Assembly (NCBI GenBank): GCA_900316115.1 | Contig: ONBN01000013.1 | Coordinates: 1-43,578, forward strand | Reading direction: 5' to 3' | From: an uncultured Eubacteriales bacterium | GTDB lineage: Bacteria; Bacillota; Clostridia; Lachnospirales; Lachnospiraceae | Length of the DNA stretch: 43,578 nt | Shown here: positions 40,505-43,578 of the stretch, one piece after another | Position numbering within the stretch: position 1 is the stretch's first letter | Layout: each line of letters opens with the position of its first letter | Made by a program: the position numbers and the translations under genes | The notes under the pieces: model-generated | What the model was told of the DNA's origin: nothing | The model's input: the letters and a program-made list of their open reading frames with translations, nothing else | The model's database searches: none

Positions 40505-42121
40505 CTATTCTATCCAGATATCAGAATCCACAGCAGCCCGCTCCACCGGAATCCCCTTCAGATACCTCTCCATGAAACGATTATAACCTTCTACCCCCTC
40601 CGGATCCGGGGTAAGGGTCGTACCCATATTCCCGGCAAATACCTTCTGATCCAGGAAATCCTCCAGGGTTTCCCGCTCTTTCTTGTGGATCAGATAAGAG
40701 GCCAGAACTGCGATCCCCCAGGCTCCGCCCTCTCCTGCTGTCTCCATAACAGAAACAGGTGCGCCTACTGCATCTGCCAGGATCTGCTGTCCTACGCCCT
40801 TGGTCTTAAACAGACCGCCATGTCCTAAAAGACGGCTTATCTTCACATTCTCTTTCTTAAAAAGGATATCAAGTCCCACCCGCATAGCTGCCAAGCAAGT
40901 ATAAAGATTAGTACGCATAAAATTAGCCAGGGTAAAATGGCTCTCCGGAGATCTCACAAATAAAGGCCTGCCCTCTTCAAAACCGGTCACATGCTCACCG
41001 GAATAATAGCAGTAGGACAGAAGTCCGCCACCGTCCTTATCTCCCTCCATAGCCTTCCTGTATAAAGTGCCGTAAAGCTGATTCATATCTACCTCCATCC
41101 CCATAGCCTGGGCAAATTCCTTAAAGATCCCTACCCATGCATTCAGGTCTGTGGTGCAGTTATTGGAATGTGCCATAGCCACCGGATGCCCGGATGGTGT
41201 GGCAACCATGTCAATCTCCTTATATGGGGCAGATAGTTCTTTCTCCAGTACAATAGAGGCAAATACAGATGTACCTGCTGAAACATTACCTGTACGCATG
41301 GCAACACTGTTGGTAGCAACCATGCCTGTGCCAGCGTCTCCCTCCGGCGGACACATAGGGATCCCTGCCTGTAACCTGCCGCTTACATCCAGAAGCCTTG
41401 CTCCTTCTTCTGTAAGATACCCGGCATCCTCACCTGCCACCAGGCATTTGGGCATAATATCCCGCAGCTTCCAGCCAAATCCATAATGCTGTACCAGCTG
41501 GTCAAACTGCTGTACCATCGTCTCATTGTAATCCTTCGTCTCACTGTCTACCGGGAACATACCAGCCACATCCCCGATCCCCAGCACTCTCTTGCCTGTA
41601 AGCTTCCAGTGTACATAGGCCTCCAGGGTCGTAATATAATCAATATCCTTTACATGAGGCTCGCCCCTCAGGATCGCCTGATATAAATGGGCAATGCTCC
41701 ATCTCTGTGGAATATTGTAATGGAAAAGCTCTGAAAGCTTCTCACTTGCTTCTCCTGTAATATTATTGCGCCAGGTACGGAATGGAACCAGCAGATTACC
41801 CTCTTTATCAAAAGGCATGTACCCATGCATCATAGCGCTGATACCTATAGCACCTGTACTGGTAAGCTCAGTCTCTGCACCATACTTCTCCTTAATATCC
41901 TGTAGAAGGCTCTGATAGCAGTCCTGAAGTCCGCTCCAAACATCTTCAAGGCTGTAGGTCCATACTCCGTGTTCATAACGATTCTCCCACTCATGGCCGC
42001 CAGACGCTACCGGCTCATTCTGATCATTGATCAGCACAGCCTTGATCCTGGTAGAACCAAACTCAATCCCAAGGGCCGTCCTGCCCTCCAGAATCGCCTG
42101 TCTGTTCTCTGCAATACTCAT
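40505..42121 (-). CDS. FGGY-family carbohydrate kinase
   Basis: 538 aa from ATG 42121 (GGGAGG 8 nt upstream). N-terminal phosphate motif [16 protein letters not shown], then [51 protein letters not shown] and the second FGGY signature region ([26 protein letters not shown]). The fold is that of xylulo- and ribulokinases; the substrate cannot be told from the sequence alone. Related proteins are often in pentose or L-arabinose operons, but no isomerase or epimerase is adjacent. The gene follows a DUF1700-type gene by 55 nt. Confidence 0.85.
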   Translation of the reverse strand: MSIAENRQAILEGRTALGIEFGSTRIKAVLINDQNEPVASGGHEWENRYEHGVWTYSLEDVWSGLQDCYQSLLQDIKEKYGAETELTSTGAIGISAMMHGYMPFDKEGNLLVPFRTWRNNITGEASEKLSELFHYNIPQRWSIAHLYQAILRGEPHVKDIDYITTLEAYVHWKLTGKRVLGIGDVAGMFPVDSETKDYNETMVQQFDQLVQHYGFGWKLRDIMPKCLVAGEDAGYLTEEGARLLDVSGRLQAGIPMCPPEGDAGTGMVATNSVAMRTGNVSAGTSVFASIVLEKELSAPYKEIDMVATPSGHPVAMAHSNNCTTDLNAWVGIFKEFAQAMGMEVDMNQLYGTLYRKAMEGDKDGGGLLSYCYYSGEHVTGFEEGRPLFVRSPESHFTLANFMRTNLYTCLAAMRVGLDILFKKENVKISRLLGHGGLFKTKGVGQQILADAVGAPVSVMETAGEGGAWGIAVLASYLIHKKERETLEDFLDQKVFAGNMGTTLTPDPEGVEGYNRFMERYLKGIPVERAAVDSDIWIE

Positions 42122-42176
42122 TGTAAAATCCTCCCTTTTCCCTTTCTCTATCTGTATCTTTATTATCCAGGAGTCC

Positions 42177-42638
42177 CTATCTCCGTCGGAATAAGAAAGA
42201 TATAACATACACTCCCACCGCTATCATGATAAGAGACGGCATAAGACGGCCGATCATCTTGATCAGCACACTCAAAATCCCTACAAAGATCACAAGAGAA
42301 ATCAACTTCTCATGCCAGGGCTTATCCTGCCAGGGCTTGTCCTGTGAATTGTGCGCGTGTCCCTGATCCTCCTTATAATCATCCCCTGAAAATCCTGAAT
42401 GCTCTGTAGAATACTCCTCATAAGATATATTCCCACTATCCGTATCTGTATCCAGAAGGGTTCTGGCAATCAATCTGGGATCCCCCAGTTCTGCCAGCAC
42501 ATCCTGCTCTGACCTGCCCCTCATCACCTGAGACTGTATATAATCCTCATAATACCTTAAATGAGCGGCAATCTTCCCCTCATGCATCTGTCCTGCAAGC
42601 TGATTCTGTAAAATATCTAAAAATTCTCTTCGATCCAT
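42177..42638 (-). CDS. DUF1700/HAAS-type membrane protein
   Basis: 153 aa. N-terminal helical domain ([13 protein letters not shown]...[37 protein letters not shown]) is typical of HAAS/DUF1700 proteins, with a His/Lys/Trp-rich linker containing the near repeat [13 protein letters not shown]. The C-terminus has two transmembrane helices (about 110-125 and 130-150) and an RRR end. DUF1700 genes are commonly paired with a PadR-type regulator, which is not seen here. Starts at ATG 42638. Confidence 0.8.
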   Translation of the reverse strand: MDRREFLDILQNQLAGQMHEGKIAAHLRYYEDYIQSQVMRGRSEQDVLAELGDPRLIARTLLDTDTDSGNISYEEYSTEHSGFSGDDYKEDQGHAHNSQDKPWQDKPWHEKLISLVIFVGILSVLIKMIGRLMPSLIMIAVGVYVISFLFRRR

Positions 42639-42821
42639 GCTGTATCCAACCTCTCGTTTTGTATCATAATTGGGTCATTCCCAACACTATGGCTCTATTT
42701 TATCATAAGGCATAGGTATATCCTATATCCTTTTTCTAAAATTTCTATTATCTTTTTATCATTTTATGAATTTTGCACAAATTTTACTGTTATTTTTCTA
42801 TCAATTAACTTTGATAAATAC
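42639..42821. other. AT-rich intergenic stretch, nothing definite
   Basis: Between the DUF1700 gene and the fhs promoter the DNA is very AT-rich. A possible -10 (TAAAAT, minus strand near 42700) lies before the DUF1700 start, but no matching -35 was found. No other feature was seen. Confidence 0.4.
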
Positions 42822-42850
42822 TTGACAATCTTATTTGCCTATGCTAAAGT
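42822..42850 (+). promoter_or_regulatory. fhs promoter
   Basis: -35 TTGACA (42822-42827), 17-nt spacer, -10 TAAAGT (42845-42850), directly before the riboswitch. Confidence 0.75.
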
Positions 42851-42865
42851 AAAGCCATCAGTTAA

Positions 42866-42975
42866 AGAACTTCTGAATACTGACGGATTCGTGGAATTGA
42901 CCACAGGGACTTCAGAAGTTGGACACAGCCGACCGTCTGGGCAGTATTTGATCTCATCAGATACTGTCCTTTTTT
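42866..42975 (+). promoter_or_regulatory. ZTP (pfl) riboswitch with intrinsic terminator
   Basis: P1 is formed by AACTTCTGA (42868-42876) and TCAGAAGTT (42912-42920); inside it a GTGG/CCAC hairpin (42891-42904). After a linker comes CCGTCTGGGCAG (42933-42944), one base from the ZTP consensus CCGCCUGGGCA. The GGGCAG of that motif also begins a terminator stem, so ligand binding and termination compete. The ZTP class senses ZMP/ZTP, which rise when 10-formyl-THF is short, and it commonly controls folate one-carbon genes such as fhs. Expected effect: more fhs when formyl-THF is low. Confidence 0.88.
42939..42975 (+). terminator. Riboswitch terminator stem
   Basis: GGGCAGTATTTGAT (42939-42952) pairs with ATCAGATACTGTCC (42956-42969; G-U pairs allowed) around CTC, followed by TTTTTT (42970-42975). 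The 5' arm overlaps the conserved aptamer segment, so the two folds exclude each other. Confidence 0.85.
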
Positions 42976-43089
42976 AACAGAATGATGGAAGTGCTCCCAT
43001 TCTGTGGTCCGGCAGCAGCCTCCGGTGGATAAAGGCAGAATATTCCCGGAAGACGGCTATCAAATATTTAAAATCAGGAGGAGAAATTT

Positions 43090-43578
43090 ATGGGATTCAA
43101 AAGTGACATTGAAATCGCACAGGAGTGCACTATGCAGCCGATCACTGAGATCGCAGAAAAAGCAGGGATTGATGACAAATACCTGGAGCAGTACGGAAAA
43201 TACAAAGCAAAAATCGACTACAATCTTTTAAAAGAAACAGACAAAGAAAACGGAAAACTGATCCTTGTTACTGCTATCAACCCTACACCGGCTGGTGAAG
43301 GAAAGACTACTACTACTGTTGGTCTGGCTGATGCAATGCAGAGAATGGGCAAAAATGTTATGGTAGCACTTCGTGAGCCATCCCTTGGACCGGTATTCGG
43401 TGTAAAGGGCGGTGCCGCAGGCGGCGGATATGCACAGGTAGTTCCTATGGAGGATATCAACCTTCACTTCACAGGTGACTTCCATGCCATCGGCGCAGCA
43501 AACAACCTGCTTGCAGCAATGATCGACAACCATATTTTCCAGGGAAATGCACTGAACATTGACCCACGTAAGATCACC
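43090..43578 (+). CDS. fhs: Formate–tetrahydrofolate ligase, 5' part (runs off the window)
   Basis: 163 codons visible. The N-terminus ([23 protein letters not shown]) and the P-loop [14 protein letters not shown], then [23 protein letters not shown], are diagnostic for formyl-THF synthetase. It makes 10-formyl-THF from formate, THF and ATP for purine synthesis and, in acetogens, the methyl branch of the Wood-Ljungdahl pathway. ATG 43090 has GGAGG 8 nt upstream. The leader has a ZTP riboswitch. The 43 bases after the terminator (42976 on) hold further inverted repeats (CAGAATG/CATTCTG) of no known role. Confidence 0.96.
   Translation, partial: MGFKSDIEIAQECTMQPITEIAEKAGIDDKYLEQYGKYKAKIDYNLLKETDKENGKLILVTAINPTPAGEGKTTTTVGLADAMQRMGKNVMVALREPSLGPVFGVKGGAAGGGYAQVVPMEDINLHFTGDFHAIGAANNLLAAMIDNHIFQGNALNIDPRKIT

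Noticed and set aside
43004-43231. 75-codon plus-strand frame overlapping the fhs start
   Set aside because: It is out of frame with fhs, which has the SD and diagnostic sequence.
1-43578. tRNA, rRNA, prophage or plasmid genes
   Set aside because: No cloverleaf, rRNA segment, phage structural gene or plasmid replication gene was found; the ParA-like gene alone is not evidence of a plasmid.

Overview
The window looks like a chromosomal segment from a spore-forming, low-to-mid-GC Firmicute of the Lachnospiraceae type, possibly Blautia or a close relative. This rests on spoIIP, gpr and a GerMN lipoprotein (endospore formation), strong GGAGG-type ribosome binding sites, cdaA/cdaR, lepA–hemW synteny as in Bacillus, and a formate–tetrahydrofolate ligase gene under a ZTP riboswitch at the right edge. 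The species call is inference from gene content only. No rRNA, tRNA or CRISPR array was seen.

Left part (1-13.4 kb, mostly minus strand). The first bases hold the start of a gene leaving the window, behind a hairpin that contains its ribosome binding site. Next come two unrecognised membrane proteins and cdaA–cdaR–HPr–L,D-transpeptidase, which joins c-di-AMP synthesis to a PTS phosphocarrier and a cell-wall cross-linking enzyme. Then follows mreB-like–recD2–comF, with a 137-nt recD2/comF overlap, and uvrA behind a promoter carrying two LexA-type boxes.

Core block (13.4-30.7 kb). The genes gpr–spoIIP–lepA–(small membrane protein)–hemW run leftward. rpsT and holA run rightward from the other side of the gpr promoter region. 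A ParA-type ATPase with a small Lys/Ala-rich partner and a divergent two-gene glycosyltransferase cassette (GT2-GtrA fusion plus a GT-C-like membrane protein) lie between holA and the competence operon comEA–response regulator–histidine kinase–GerMN lipoprotein–comEC. In Bacillus the comE genes, holA, rpsT, gpr, spoIIP, lepA and hemW form one neighbourhood; here it is kept but opened by insertions. The response regulator–kinase–GerMN lipoprotein order recalls actinobacterial mtrA–mtrB–lpqB.

Accessory part (30.7-42.7 kb). A small DMT-type transporter is followed by a five-gene operon: XRE regulator, DUF3169 membrane protein, M50-like metalloprotease, ABC ATPase and ABC permease. Its promoter is covered by three matching palindromes. 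Upstream lies a degenerate array of about 20-bp repeats, then an IS30-family transposase killed by one in-frame stop codon. Beyond that are an acidic secreted protein of unknown function with a structured leader, a DUF2798 membrane protein with a paired operator, a 100-bp palindromic element, an FGGY sugar kinase and a DUF1700-type membrane protein.

Right edge (42.8-43.6 kb). A consensus-like promoter, a ZTP (pfl) riboswitch with an intrinsic terminator, and the start of fhs. The best candidates for something little described are the XRE/M50/ABC operon with its operator array, the kinase–GerMN lipoprotein signalling module inside the competence operon, and the ParA plus small basic partner pair.
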